Shown in pieces: positions 31,884-41,474 of a stretch of DNA of 64,000 bases; position 1 is the first letter of the stretch; each line of letters opens with the position of its first letter. The stretch comes from Pseudomonas sp. MYb118 (GTDB lineage Bacteria; Pseudomonadota; Gammaproteobacteria; Pseudomonadales; Pseudomonadaceae). The notes below the pieces were generated by a model, which made no database searches, had not been told where the DNA came from, and saw nothing but the letters and a program-made list of their open reading frames with translations. The position numbers were made by a program, and so were the translations under genes. Location: assembly GCF_040947875.1 (NCBI RefSeq), contig NZ_JBFRXN010000003.1, forward strand, positions 744,001-808,000. The letters are read 5' to 3'.

Positions 31884-34292
31884 TTACGGCAGGGCGTAGG
31901 CCATTACGTAGTCGCCGCGATCGGTCGACTGACGCGCACCACCGGCGGTGATAACCACGTATTGCTTGCCGGTTTTTGGCGAAACATAGGTCATCGGGCC
32001 ACCCTGGCTGCCCACCGGCAGGCGGGCTTTCCAGATTTCTTCACCGTTGCCGCTGTTGAAGGCGCGCAGGTAGAAGTCCTGGGTGCCGGCGATGAAGATC
32101 AGGCCGCCCTGGGTCGACAGCGTACCGCCGAGGGTCGGCAGGCCGATCTTGATTGGCAGGTGCATGCGGATGCCCAGGGGACCGGTGTCTTCAACGGTGC
32201 CCACCGGTACTTGCCAGGCGACTTTCTGGGTTTTCATGTCGATGGCGGTCAGGGTACCGAATGGCGGCGCCTGGCAGGGAATGCCGGCCACCGACAGGAA
32301 GCGGTTCTTGTTCACCGCGTACGGCGTGCCCTTGAGCGGCACCGCGCCCATACCGGTGTTCAGTGCTTCGCCACCTGAGGTCGACTGGCCCTTGTTCTGC
32401 GACGGGATCATCTGGATCCACAGGCCCAGGCGCATGTCGTTGACGAAGATGAAGCCGTGCACCGGATCGGTGGAGATGCTGCCCCAGTTCATGCCACCCA
32501 GGGAGCCCGGGAAGCTCAGCGATTTGTCGGTGCCCGGCGCGGTGTACAGGCCGTCGTAGCGCATCGACTTGAAGTCGATCCGGCACAGCAGTTGGTCGTA
32601 CGGCGTGGCGCCCCACATGTCCGACTCGGTCAGGTGCTGGGCACCGATCTGCGGCATGCCCACCGATTTCGGCTGGGTCGGCGAGTACGGCTCGTTAGGG
32701 ATGTTGGACGCCTTGACCGGTACTTCCTTGACCTCGGTCAGCGGCTTGCCGGTCGCGCGGTCCAGCACGTAGATCTGCCCGGCCTTGGTGCCGATCACCA
32801 GCGCCGGGATGGTCTTGCCGTCCTTGGTGAAGTCGATCAGGCTCGGCTGCATCGGCAGGTCGAAGTCCCAGAGGTCGTTGTGCACGGTCTGGTAGACCCA
32901 GCGTTCGGCGCCACTGTTGGCGTCCAGTGCCAGGATTGACGCGCCGTAGGTGTGATCCAGCTTGCTGCGCTCCACCCCATAAATGTCGGTGGACGAACTG
33001 CCCATCGGCAAGAACACCGTGTTGGTGGTGGCGTCGTAGGACATCGGCGCCCAGCTGTTGGGCGTGCTGCGCACATAGGTGCTGCCGTCGGCTGGAGCGT
33101 TGCGATCCTGCGGGTTGCCCGGGTCGAACGCCCAGCGCATTTGACCTGTGGCCACGTCGAAACCACGGATCACGCCGCCTGGCATGTCGGTTTGCACGTT
33201 GTCGGCCACGCGACCGCCAACCACCACCGTGGTGCCCGCCATCAAAGGCGCGGAAGACAACTGATAGTAGCTGTCCGGCACATCACCCAGGCCGGCCTTG
33301 AGGTCCACCTGGCCGTTATTGCCAAAACCCTGGCAGAACTCGCCGGTGTCGGCGTCGACGGCGATCAGTCGCGCGTCGATGGTGTTGGTCAGCAAACGAC
33401 GCTGGCAGTTGGCGCCAGGGGCGACGGCCACCGGTTGCGCCAGCGACGGGGATTGCGGCGCGGCGACAGCGGCAGTGGCGTCAAAGTAAGCCATGCCACG
33501 GCAGCGCTGCCAGACCTTGGACTGGGCGTTGATGGCGTTCTTCCACAGTTCCTTGCCGGTGTCCGCATCCAGCGCGATCAGGTTGTTGTGCGGGGTGCAG
33601 ATGAACACCTTGTTGCCGACCTGCAATGGGGTGAGCTGGTCTTCGGCGCCATTGCCGTCACTCTCGGCGACGTCACCGGTGTGGTAGGTCCACGCCACCT
33701 TGAGCTTGTCGACGTTGCTGCGGTTGATCTGGTCCAGCGCAGCAAAACGGCTGCCGCCCTCGGTGTTGCCGTAGTGCGCCCAATCCTTTTGCGCCTTGGC
33801 CGGTTCCACCGGCGTCAGGCCAGGGCCGGTGCCTGTGGCGGCGACGGTGGGGTGGGCCACGAACATGTTGCCCCCGGCCACGGCCACACCCACCGCCAGC
33901 ACGGCGGCCACGGCATAGGCGCCGCGACCCGGCACGTTACCGCTGGCACGTTGCAACAGCGGGTAGACCAACGCCACCACCAGGCCCACCACGCTGAACA
34001 TGAACAGGCGCGAGAACACCGGCCAGAACACCAGCCCGGCGTCGCTCACTGCCCAGATCGCCGTGCCCACCAGGAACGCGGCGAACAGCCAGGCACCGGC
34101 CGGCTTGAAGCGAGCGATCAGCAGACCGGCGAGGGCCATGACCAGACCACCCACCAGGAAGTACCACGACCCTCCCAGGCTGACCAATTTCACGCCGCCA
34201 GCAGCCAGCGCCAGACCGAGCAGGGCGATGACCACGCCCAGCCCGACCAGTATGAATTTTGATAAGCCCGAGAGGCCTTGACTCTGCTTCAC
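31884..34292 (-). CDS. gcd: Membrane-bound PQQ glucose dehydrogenase
   Basis: 802 residues, full length for mGDH. Five N-terminal transmembrane helices (about 12-150) are followed by a periplasmic eight-bladed PQQ propeller. The propeller has repeated tryptophan-docking segments such as KDWAHYGNTEGGSRFAALDQI, the pocket segment HNDLWDFDLPMQPSL, and a C-terminal PMTYVSPKTGKQYVVITAGG. It oxidises glucose to gluconolactone in the periplasm and passes electrons to ubiquinone. OprB follows. Upstream lies a perfect 7-bp inverted repeat suited to a TetR-type repressor. No PQQ biosynthesis genes are in the window. Confidence 0.96.
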   Translation of the reverse strand: MKQSQGLSGLSKFILVGLGVVIALLGLALAAGGVKLVSLGGSWYFLVGGLVMALAGLLIARFKPAGAWLFAAFLVGTAIWAVSDAGLVFWPVFSRLFMFSVVGLVVALVYPLLQRASGNVPGRGAYAVAAVLAVGVAVAGGNMFVAHPTVAATGTGPGLTPVEPAKAQKDWAHYGNTEGGSRFAALDQINRSNVDKLKVAWTYHTGDVAESDGNGAEDQLTPLQVGNKVFICTPHNNLIALDADTGKELWKNAINAQSKVWQRCRGMAYFDATAAVAAPQSPSLAQPVAVAPGANCQRRLLTNTIDARLIAVDADTGEFCQGFGNNGQVDLKAGLGDVPDSYYQLSSAPLMAGTTVVVGGRVADNVQTDMPGGVIRGFDVATGQMRWAFDPGNPQDRNAPADGSTYVRSTPNSWAPMSYDATTNTVFLPMGSSSTDIYGVERSKLDHTYGASILALDANSGAERWVYQTVHNDLWDFDLPMQPSLIDFTKDGKTIPALVIGTKAGQIYVLDRATGKPLTEVKEVPVKASNIPNEPYSPTQPKSVGMPQIGAQHLTESDMWGATPYDQLLCRIDFKSMRYDGLYTAPGTDKSLSFPGSLGGMNWGSISTDPVHGFIFVNDMRLGLWIQMIPSQNKGQSTSGGEALNTGMGAVPLKGTPYAVNKNRFLSVAGIPCQAPPFGTLTAIDMKTQKVAWQVPVGTVEDTGPLGIRMHLPIKIGLPTLGGTLSTQGGLIFIAGTQDFYLRAFNSGNGEEIWKARLPVGSQGGPMTYVSPKTGKQYVVITAGGARQSTDRGDYVMAYALP

Positions 34293-34327
34293 GTTGAATG
34301 TCCCGTTGAAATGAGGGGCGCAGTATA

Positions 34328-34345
34328 TAGATAGGTAACTATCTA
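34328..34345. promoter_or_regulatory. Inverted repeat at gcd promoter, TetR-type operator candidate
   Basis: TAGATAG and CTATCTA flank GTAA, 36 bases upstream of the gcd start, in an AT-rich patch that also holds the likely -10. Arm length and spacing suit a TetR-family dimer; no such regulator is in the window. Confidence 0.5.
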
Positions 34346-34534
34346 GTTAAATCATAAATTCATGGTGAAGTGTAGTTCGGGGCTGGAAGCAGCGCTTTGG
34401 CTGGGGAAAGGCGGTTTGTCGAGGCAGGCGGGGGATTGGAGAATTGAGCGGATAAGCGATTTTTTGACAGGGGTGCTGTTAGTTTCGACAGGCAGATCCA
34501 GCGGCAACCCCGGATTGAGTGAACAACACAGCCC

Positions 34535-34638
34535 CCTGTAGGAGCGAGCACGCTCGCGATGGAGGCCCAGACACCGCTGGGCATCAGACCACCCTCGTTA
34601 TCGTTGACGACCATCGCGAGCAGGCTCGCTCCCACAGG
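34535..34638. repeat. REPIN, 142-bp tandem unit 1
   Basis: CCTGTAGGAGCGAGCACGC left arm and GCAGGCTCGCTCCCACAGG right arm. It starts a tandem array of three with an exact period of 142 bases. The gap from 34346 to 34534 upstream shows no gene. Confidence 0.92.
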
Positions 34639-34676
34639 TCCAGCGCCAAACCCGGATTGAATGAACAACACAGCCC

Positions 34677-34780
34677 CCTGTAGGAGCGAGCTTGCTCGCG
34701 ATGGAGGCCCAGACACCGCTGGGCATCAGACCACCCGCGTTATCGTTAACGACCATCGCGAGCAGGCTCGCTCCCACAGG
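34677..34780. repeat. REPIN, 142-bp tandem unit 2
   Basis: It repeats unit 1 almost exactly, including the GGCCCAGACACCGCTGG loop and the spacer GATTGAATGAACAACAC. Confidence 0.92.
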
Positions 34781-34818
34781 TCCAGCGCCAAACCCGGATT
34801 GAATGAACAACACCGAAC

Positions 34819-34922
34819 CCTGTAGGAGCGAGCTTGCTCGCGATGGTGGCACAGGCACCGCTGGACATCGGACAGCCCGCGTCATCGTTAACGACCATCG
34901 CGGGCAAGCCCGCTCCTACAGG
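34819..34922. repeat. REPIN, 142-bp tandem unit 3
   Basis: Third unit, with a diverged right arm (GGGCAAGCCCGCTCCTACAGG). It ends 3 bases before the ABC ATPase stop codon. Confidence 0.92.
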
Positions 34923-34925
34923 GGG

Positions 34926-35681
34926 CTAGACGATATCGTCGATAAGAATATGGTGCAGTCCACGGCTGCATTGCTCGATCCGTGCTTCAACCTTGTACAC
35001 GTCGCGCAACATCCGCTGGGTGATGACCTCGTTGCTCGGCCCGCTGCCTTGCGCGGTGCCATCGGCGATGACCAGCACCTGGTCGGCAAAGCGCAGCGCC
35101 TGGTTCAGGTCATGTATGGCGATGAACACTATGACTTCACGCTGGCGCGCCAAGGTGCGCATGAAGTTCAGCACCTGCACCTGCCGGTACATGTCCAGGG
35201 CACTGGTGGGTTCGTCCATCAGCAGGATTTCCGGCTCGCGCACCAGCGTCTGGGCGATCGACACCAATTGCTGCTGACCACCGCTCAATTCCCCGAGATT
35301 GCGAAACGACAGGCCGGTGATGCCCAGCGCGGCGAGGATGTCGTCGACCAGTCTCAATTCATCATCGTGCACGACCCAGCCCGGGGTCAGTTGCTTACGT
35401 GCCAATAGCACCGATTCATAGACCGTCAGCCGCGCGCTGGCATTCAAGCCCTGGGGCATGTAGCTGATGCCGGCCGCGCCTTTGACCGAGTCCTGCAAGA
35501 TGACTTGCCCGGCGCCGTCGATCAAACCGGCCATGCGCTTGAACAGCGTCGACTTGCCCGCAGCGTTCGGCCCGACCACGGCCACCACCTGGCCGCCGAG
35601 AAATGTACCGGTGGTGACGTTACTGATGATCTCGCGCTGGCCGTAGTGGGCGCCGAGGTTCTCCAGTTGCAGCTTTACCAT
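34926..35681 (-). CDS. Iron-siderophore ABC transporter ATP-binding protein (FepC/FecE-like)
   Basis: 251 residues from the ATG at 35681, overlapping the permease end by 7 bases. Walker A is GPNAAGKST (37-45), the signature is ELSGGQQQLVSIAQ, Walker B is EILLMDEP, and the switch His lies in IAIHDLNQA. The sequence upstream in the same frame is a shadow of the permease. It powers import through the FecCD permease. It is the last gene of the receptor-SBP-permease-ATPase run. Confidence 0.93.
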   Translation of the reverse strand: MVKLQLENLGAHYGQREIISNVTTGTFLGGQVVAVVGPNAAGKSTLFKRMAGLIDGAGQVILQDSVKGAAGISYMPQGLNASARLTVYESVLLARKQLTPGWVVHDDELRLVDDILAALGITGLSFRNLGELSGGQQQLVSIAQTLVREPEILLMDEPTSALDMYRQVQVLNFMRTLARQREVIVFIAIHDLNQALRFADQVLVIADGTAQGSGPSNEVITQRMLRDVYKVEARIEQCSRGLHHILIDDIV

Positions 35682-36736
35682 GAGTTTTTCTTCCCGCTGA
35701 GAATCAAGGAAATGAAGAACGGCACGCCGATCAGCGACGTGACCACGCCTATGGGGAAGATTGCGCCCGGGATCAGGGTCTTGCTCACCACGGAGCTGGC
35801 CGACAGGATCAATGCACCGGTCAACAACGAGGCCGGCAGGAAGAACCGCTGGTCTTCGCCGATCAGCATGCGGGCGATGTGCGGGCCGACCAGGCCGATG
35901 AAACCGATGGTGCCAACGAACGCCACCGGGAACGAGGCGAGCAGGCTGACCATGATCAGCGTCTGCAGGCGCAGGCTGCGCACGTTGATGCCGAAACTGG
36001 CGGCCTTGTCGTCCCCCAGGCGCAGCGCGGTCAAGGCCCAGGCGCGTTTGGCGAAAATCGGCAGGGTGATGAGGATCACCACGCAGATCACCGCGAGTTT
36101 CGGCCAGGTGGCCTTGGTCAGGCTGCCCATGGTCCAGAACACCACGGCGGCCACGGCCTGCTCGGTGGCGAAGAATTGCACCAGCGCCAGCAGCGCATTG
36201 AAGGTGAACACCAGGGCGATGCCCAGCAGCACCACGGTTTCGGCGGTGACGCCGCGGCGCATGCTCAGGAAGTGGATCAGTAGCGCCGAGAGCATGGCCA
36301 TGATGAACGCGTTCAACGGCACCATGAACTGCGCCGCCAGCGGGAACAGCGCGACGCCAAAGGCCAGCCCGAGGGCGGCACCGAAACCGGCCGCCGCGGA
36401 AATGCCCAGGGTGAACGGGCTGGCCAGCGGGTTGTTGAGGATGGTCTGCATCTGCGCACCGGCCAGCGACAACGCCGCGCCGACAGCGACCGCCATCAGC
36501 GCCACCGGCAGGCGGATGTCCCACATCACCACGCGTACCTGGGGTGAGGCGCTGTCCGGTGAGAACAGCGCGCCCAGCACTTCGGTGAGGCTATAGCGCG
36601 CCGGCCCCAGGGCCAGGTCGAGCAGGACGCTGCACATCAGCAACGCCACCAGCGCGACCAGGATCAGACGTTTCCGCAGCACCAGGCGCCGGTAGGTGTC
36701 GCGCTGTGCGGCCACCGGATTGGACAACGACGTCAT
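35675..36736 (-). CDS. FecCD-family iron-siderophore permease
   Basis: 353 residues and about ten helices. The BtuC/FecCD features are RLPVALMAVAVGAALSLAGAQMQTILNNPLASPFTLGIS (about residues 75-113) and FVGTIGFIGLVGPHIARML near the C-terminus. Only one permease gene is present, so it should act as a homodimer. Its ATG at 36736 overlaps the binding-protein stop (ATGA), and its end overlaps the ATPase start, showing tight translational coupling. Confidence 0.94.
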   Translation of the reverse strand: MTSLSNPVAAQRDTYRRLVLRKRLILVALVALLMCSVLLDLALGPARYSLTEVLGALFSPDSASPQVRVVMWDIRLPVALMAVAVGAALSLAGAQMQTILNNPLASPFTLGISAAAGFGAALGLAFGVALFPLAAQFMVPLNAFIMAMLSALLIHFLSMRRGVTAETVVLLGIALVFTFNALLALVQFFATEQAVAAVVFWTMGSLTKATWPKLAVICVVILITLPIFAKRAWALTALRLGDDKAASFGINVRSLRLQTLIMVSLLASFPVAFVGTIGFIGLVGPHIARMLIGEDQRFFLPASLLTGALILSASSVVSKTLIPGAIFPIGVVTSLIGVPFFISLILSGKKNSW

Positions 36737-37920
36737 GGTTTCACCTCGGGCTGGCGCAGGCTGACGAAGTAACCCGGTTCATAGGGCACCGGCAGGAACC
36801 GCTCGTGCAACTCGCGAAATGACTGGTCCGGGTCAAGGTCGGCGAACAGCTCGGGATGGAACCATTTGGCCAACTGCTGGATGGCCACGAACTGGTAAGG
36901 GCTGTTGTAGAACTGATGCCAGATGGCGTGGAAGGCCTGGTTTTCCTGGGCCTTGATGCCGGCGTAGGCCGGTCGCCGGGTGTACCAGGCGAGTTTTTTC
37001 CTGGCTTCGGCCATGTCAGCGCCGGGGCCGACACCGACCCAATGGCCGCCCGGTGCAAAGGCTTCCCAGTTGGCAGTGGTGACCACCACATGGGCCGGGT
37101 TGGCGACGATGACCTGCTCGGGGTTCAATTGGCCGAAGGTGCTGGGGATGATGCTGTGGGCGATGTTGTTGCCACCGGCCATGTCGACGAACAGGCCAAA
37201 GTTCTCATTGCCGAAACTCAGGCAGCAGTCATCGGTGTAGCCGCCAATGCGCTCGATGAACACGTTGGGTCGCGATGGATGCTGTTTCTCCAGGACATCG
37301 GTCACCCGGTGAATCTGCTGGTTGCGAAAGTCGATGAACGCTTCGGCGCGCTGCGCCTTGCCGAACAGTTGGCCGAACAGGCGCATGGTCGGCTCGGTGT
37401 TCTGGATCGGGTTGTTGCGAAAATCCACGTAGACCACGGGAATGCCCAGGGCAACGAGCTTCTCGATGTAGCGCGCATCCTCGGTGGCATGCTGCGCCTC
37501 GATGTTGAGGATGATGACGTCGGGGCGTTGCGAAATGGCCTGTTCGATGTCGAAGGTGCCATCCTCGAACCCGCCGAACGTGGGGATTTTGGCGATATCG
37601 GGGAATTTGCGCAGGTACGCGCCATAGGTGTCCGGGTCCGACTGGATCAGGTCCTTGCGCCAGCCGACGATGCGCTCGATAGGGTTTTGCGTATCCAGGG
37701 CGGCAACCAGGTAAAGCTGGCGGCCCTCACCGAGAATGACGCGCCTGACCGGCAGGTGAACCTTGACCTTGCGCCCCAGCAGGTCGGTCACCTCGGTGAG
37801 CGCCGGATCAGCCTCAGCGGCGGTTGCGGCGCGCGCAGCGAAAAGCGCCATGGCCAGGCCCAGCAGCCACGCCATTAGCAGCGCCGCGAGGGCCGGCTTG
37901 CGTCGATCGAAAATCACCAT
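36733..37920 (-). CDS. Periplasmic iron-complex-binding protein
   Basis: 395 residues from the ATG at 37920 (AAAGG upstream; a start at 37962 adds 14 residues). The signal segment ends near ARAATAAE. The protein has the two-lobed class III fold with TEVTDLLGRKVKVHLPVRRVIL at the N-lobe and a long linking helix. It is larger than FepB or FecB (about 300-320) because of an extended C-lobe. It probably receives the iron complex carried by the FecA-like receptor encoded 62 bases upstream. The ligand is unknown; neither the receptor nor this protein gives a clear siderophore class. Confidence 0.87.
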   Translation of the reverse strand: MVIFDRRKPALAALLMAWLLGLAMALFAARAATAAEADPALTEVTDLLGRKVKVHLPVRRVILGEGRQLYLVAALDTQNPIERIVGWRKDLIQSDPDTYGAYLRKFPDIAKIPTFGGFEDGTFDIEQAISQRPDVIILNIEAQHATEDARYIEKLVALGIPVVYVDFRNNPIQNTEPTMRLFGQLFGKAQRAEAFIDFRNQQIHRVTDVLEKQHPSRPNVFIERIGGYTDDCCLSFGNENFGLFVDMAGGNNIAHSIIPSTFGQLNPEQVIVANPAHVVVTTANWEAFAPGGHWVGVGPGADMAEARKKLAWYTRRPAYAGIKAQENQAFHAIWHQFYNSPYQFVAIQQLAKWFHPELFADLDPDQSFRELHERFLPVPYEPGYFVSLRQPEVKP

Positions 37921-37982
37921 GCTCAAAGCCTTTGCAAAGTCAGGCCGCGGGACGGTTCGCACCGCCGCAGGCGCTGAACGTT

Positions 37983-40397
37983 TCAGAAATCGACAGTTGC
38001 CGACAGTAATAGGGTGCGCGGTGAACCCTGGGAGAACGCCCCGTAGGAGGCGACGCCCGACCAGTACTCGTGGTCGAACACGTTCTGCACGGTGGCGCGA
38101 AACGTGGTCGGTCGTTCATCGACGCGGGTGGTGTAGCGCGCGCCGACATCGAAGCGGGTCCAGTCATCGAGTTTCTGCGTGTTGGCCTGGTTCACGTACT
38201 GGCTGCCGGTGTGGATCGCGCCGCCGGTCAGCGTCAGCCCCTCGATCCAGGACGTGTCCCATTCGCCCCAGAGATTGGCTTGAACCTCGGGTACGCCCAC
38301 CGGTTTATTGCCTCGATTGGCCGCCACCGCCGTCTGGGTCAGCTCGGCATCGAGCAGGGTCATGCCGGCGAGCAGGCGGGTGCCTTGGGCGATTTCGCCG
38401 AACACATTCAACTCCAGCCCACGGTTACGCTGCTCGCCCTGCACGGAAAACACCCCGGAGGCCAACTCACCACTGGGTTTGCTGATTTGGAACAACGCGA
38501 GTGTCGAAGTGAAGGTGCCGTAGTCGACCTTGACGCCCAGTTCGTGCTGGCGGGAAACGTAGGGGGCGAAGATCTGGCCGGCGTTCGATGCGGTTGACGG
38601 TGCGATATCACCCTTGCTCAGGCCTTCGATGTAGTTGTAATAGATCGAAACGTGTTCCCAGGGCTTGACCACCGCGCCGAACAGCGGGGTGGTACGACTG
38701 TCGTCGTAGGCGGTGGTGACGACACCGGCGGCGTTGTAGTTGTCGGATTTGATGGTCTGCTTGCGCACGCCCAGGCTGAGTTGAACGCGCTCATCGAGCA
38801 CCGACAGGGTGTCGGCCAGGGCCACACCGGTCAGCTCGCTCTCGGACACCTTGGGCGTATCAGGCTTGGGGATGGCCGGTTTCGGGCGATCTGTCGGGTG
38901 ATAGATGTTCGACAGGATCGGCGCGCCTGAAATGATTCCCCGGGACAGGAGATCGCGGTAACGGCTGACTTGCACGGTGGTGCGATGGCTGATCGGCCCG
39001 GTGTCGAAGTGCAGGCGCGCGCCTGCGTCCACGGTATAGCGCTCGACTTCGAATTTGTAATAGCCGGGGATGGAGGAGGTGTCACCGGCCGCATTGGTGA
39101 TGGTCGGTGTCTGGTCGGACATGCGCGCAACGTCCGACTTACCTCCGCCGGCGTGGGCAAATACGGTCAGCGCATCGTCAAGGTCGTATTCACCACTCCA
39201 CAACGCGGAGGTGTCACGGGTTCTCGACCACCCCCATTCCTGACTCACGTTGGTCCGGCCATTGGCGGCAGGTGGAATGTCCACCCCTTGGGCAATGAGA
39301 AACGGCCTGGAGGCGGCGTCGAAGCTTTCCTTTTGGTGGAGCCAATCGAAGCTGGTCCGCAGACGCTCACCCTGATAGTCGAGGGAAATGGCGCCGATGT
39401 CGAAGTGGCGTGACTGATCATCAATCGCCGTGTCGCCCATTTGACTGCTGGCGTTGATGCGCACGCCAAGTCGACGCTCCTCGCCAAAGCGTCTGCTGAG
39501 GTCAATGTGACCACCCAGCTGCGAGTCCATGGCGTAACTGGCAGTGAAACGGGTCAGGTCTTCATCGAGGGAGCGTTTGGGCACGATGTTGATGACGCCG
39601 CCGACCCCATTGTTGGGCGACATGCCATACAGCAGGGCACCGGGCCCCTTGACCAGCTCGATGCGTTCGGCGTATTCGGTGAACACGCGGTAATTGGGGG
39701 CCACGCCATACACGCCGTCGAACGCCAGTTCACCGAGGTTGCCTTCGCCAACGGGAAAGCCACGGATGAAAAATGAGTCGACGATGCCACCGGCCTGACC
39801 GGTGGAGCGCACTGACGAATCGCGTTCCAGGGCATCGCCGACGGTCACCGCCTGCTGGTCCTTCATCATCGTCGAGGTGTAGGTACTGACACTGAAAGGA
39901 GCATCCATCACATCGGTATTGCCCAGCATGCCAAGACGTCCGCCATTGGCGACCTGCCCACCGGAATACACCGCAGGCAGGACTTGCGAGCGCTTGTCGA
40001 TGCCAATGACTGCCGTTTCATCCAGCGTCACCCGGCGCGGCACCAGTGTGTAGCTGCCGTCGCTGCCCAGCACCATTTCCAGGCCGCTGCCCTTGAGCAA
40101 TATCGCAACGGCTTGCTGAGTCGAGTAATTGCCAACCAACTCCGGGCTGACCAGACCTTCGGTCAGGGAAGGCTGGAACGACAACGCAATGCCCGCATCC
40201 ACGGCAAAGCTCGACAGCGTCGCACCGAGCGGCCCGGAGGGAATGCGGTAGGCCCTGACCGTCACGTCATCCAGTTGCGCAGGCACCAGGGCCTGGGCGA
40301 GGGGGCAAACAGCACCCGTCAGGACAAGGCTGAGCAACGCTGCGCGAACAACTGGGCTGAGCTGAAAATCTGGACGCAGCAGGCGTGCAGCGAACAT
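37983..40397 (-). CDS. TonB-dependent transducer receptor with STN domain (FecA-like, receptor A)
   Basis: 804 residues. Signal peptide to about residue 36, STN signalling domain (about 50-115, with IPSGPLGATLSSFAVDAGI and NYSTQQAVAILLKGSGLE), plug (about 150-270), and a barrel ending SATVDF. It transports a ferric chelate and, through STN, signals via the FecR protein to the FecI sigma factor encoded just upstream. It is closely similar over plug and barrel to the STN-less receptor at 43.5 kb and shares a 28-bp promoter block with it. The ABC importer genes follow directly, so a single FecIRA-SBP-permease-ATPase iron unit is likely. Confidence 0.94.
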   Translation of the reverse strand: MFAARLLRPDFQLSPVVRAALLSLVLTGAVCPLAQALVPAQLDDVTVRAYRIPSGPLGATLSSFAVDAGIALSFQPSLTEGLVSPELVGNYSTQQAVAILLKGSGLEMVLGSDGSYTLVPRRVTLDETAVIGIDKRSQVLPAVYSGGQVANGGRLGMLGNTDVMDAPFSVSTYTSTMMKDQQAVTVGDALERDSSVRSTGQAGGIVDSFFIRGFPVGEGNLGELAFDGVYGVAPNYRVFTEYAERIELVKGPGALLYGMSPNNGVGGVINIVPKRSLDEDLTRFTASYAMDSQLGGHIDLSRRFGEERRLGVRINASSQMGDTAIDDQSRHFDIGAISLDYQGERLRTSFDWLHQKESFDAASRPFLIAQGVDIPPAANGRTNVSQEWGWSRTRDTSALWSGEYDLDDALTVFAHAGGGKSDVARMSDQTPTITNAAGDTSSIPGYYKFEVERYTVDAGARLHFDTGPISHRTTVQVSRYRDLLSRGIISGAPILSNIYHPTDRPKPAIPKPDTPKVSESELTGVALADTLSVLDERVQLSLGVRKQTIKSDNYNAAGVVTTAYDDSRTTPLFGAVVKPWEHVSIYYNYIEGLSKGDIAPSTASNAGQIFAPYVSRQHELGVKVDYGTFTSTLALFQISKPSGELASGVFSVQGEQRNRGLELNVFGEIAQGTRLLAGMTLLDAELTQTAVAANRGNKPVGVPEVQANLWGEWDTSWIEGLTLTGGAIHTGSQYVNQANTQKLDDWTRFDVGARYTTRVDERPTTFRATVQNVFDHEYWSGVASYGAFSQGSPRTLLLSATVDF

Positions 40398-40444
40398 GGA
40401 TGGATGAGCCTATGACAGTACGAAAAAAAACCTCTTCACCTATA

Positions 40445-40490
40445 GCCAGTCGAGATCGAAAAAAGTATCACCCACGGCGGTGTTTTTTTC
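40445..40490 (-). promoter_or_regulatory. ECF-type promoter element of receptor A
   Basis: On the minus strand GAAAAAAAC is followed after 12-13 bases by GGTGATACTTTTTTCGATCT and CGACTGGC. The 28-base core (40445-40472) recurs with one mismatch at 43451-43478, upstream of paralogous receptor B. Confidence 0.6.
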
Positions 40491-40496
40491 GTCGCT

Positions 40497-41474
40497 TCAA
40501 GCCGGGGAGAGCATGACCCAGAAGCCGTTGAGATGGCCGCTGACCTGGATGGGGTAGGTCTTGGCCAGCATCTTCAACATGAGCGAGGTGTCGCCGATGG
40601 GATAGGCACCGGAAATGCGCAGGTCGGCGATCGCCGGATCCAGGCGCAGGAATCCGCGGTGGTAGCGGGTCATTTCGCCAACCAGATCCGCGAGGCGCAT
40701 CTTGTCGGCCATCAACATGCCTTGCGTCCAGGCATCGACGTAGCGCCCGGTGGCAGCGAGCGAACCAAAGGTGTGCGCGGAAAAATCAGTGCGTTGCCCG
40801 GCGTTGACGATCAGCGGCGTTTGCTGGTGATTTGCCGCCAGTTCAACCTTCACGGCGCCTTCCAGCACCGCAAGGTGAGTACGCGGTTCGAGCTCGCGCA
40901 CGGTGAACCGGGTACCCAGCGCCTGCATCCGGCCCTGGCGGGTGCTGACCAGGAACGGCCGTGCCAGCGGTGATACATCCGGTGCGGTCTGTACCAGGAT
41001 TTCACCTTCGCGCAGGTGAATCAGCCGCTGGTTGGTATCGAACAGCACGTCGATGGCCGTGTCGGTGTTCAGCGTGATTTGCGAGCCATCGGCGAGGGTG
41101 AGTTGGCGGCGCTGGCCGACGGCGGTGCGATAGTCGGCCGACCATTGCTGGGACTCGGCCAGTTTCCAGCTGCCCCAACTGGCCGGCAGGATGGCCAGGA
41201 TCAAGGCCAGCTTGCCGATGGCCGCTCGACGTCCCGGGCTGTCCGGGCGATCCAGTGTGGCCATCGCCAGTGACGGTGACAGGCCACCGAACTTGCCCTG
41301 CAACAGTTGCGCGCGGTCCCAGGCGAGCACGCGTTCGGGCGTGCTGGTTTTCCACTGTTCCCACTGTGCACGGTCAGCGTCGCAGAGGTCGCCCTCGCTC
41401 ATGCGGATCAACCAGTCGGCGGCTTCTTCTACGGCCTGAAGGTCAAGCTGTGGCTCATTGCGACGGGAAAGCAC
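40497..41474 (-). CDS. FecR-family anti-sigma/sigma-regulator (pair 1)
   Basis: 325 residues from GTG at 41474, directly after the sigma-factor TGA (TGAGTG). Domains: cytoplasmic DUF4880-like N-terminus (EEAADWLIRMSEGDLCDADRAQ), one transmembrane helix (about 88-105), and a periplasmic FecR domain (VGQRRQLTLADGSQITLNTDTAI). The C-terminal STN-interacting part contains LRISGAYPIGDT. It transmits the receptor's substrate-bound signal to FecI across the inner membrane. It is translationally coupled to fecI and followed by receptor A. Confidence 0.93.
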   Translation of the reverse strand: MLSRRNEPQLDLQAVEEAADWLIRMSEGDLCDADRAQWEQWKTSTPERVLAWDRAQLLQGKFGGLSPSLAMATLDRPDSPGRRAAIGKLALILAILPASWGSWKLAESQQWSADYRTAVGQRRQLTLADGSQITLNTDTAIDVLFDTNQRLIHLREGEILVQTAPDVSPLARPFLVSTRQGRMQALGTRFTVRELEPRTHLAVLEGAVKVELAANHQQTPLIVNAGQRTDFSAHTFGSLAATGRYVDAWTQGMLMADKMRLADLVGEMTRYHRGFLRLDPAIADLRISGAYPIGDTSLMLKMLAKTYPIQVSGHLNGFWVMLSPA

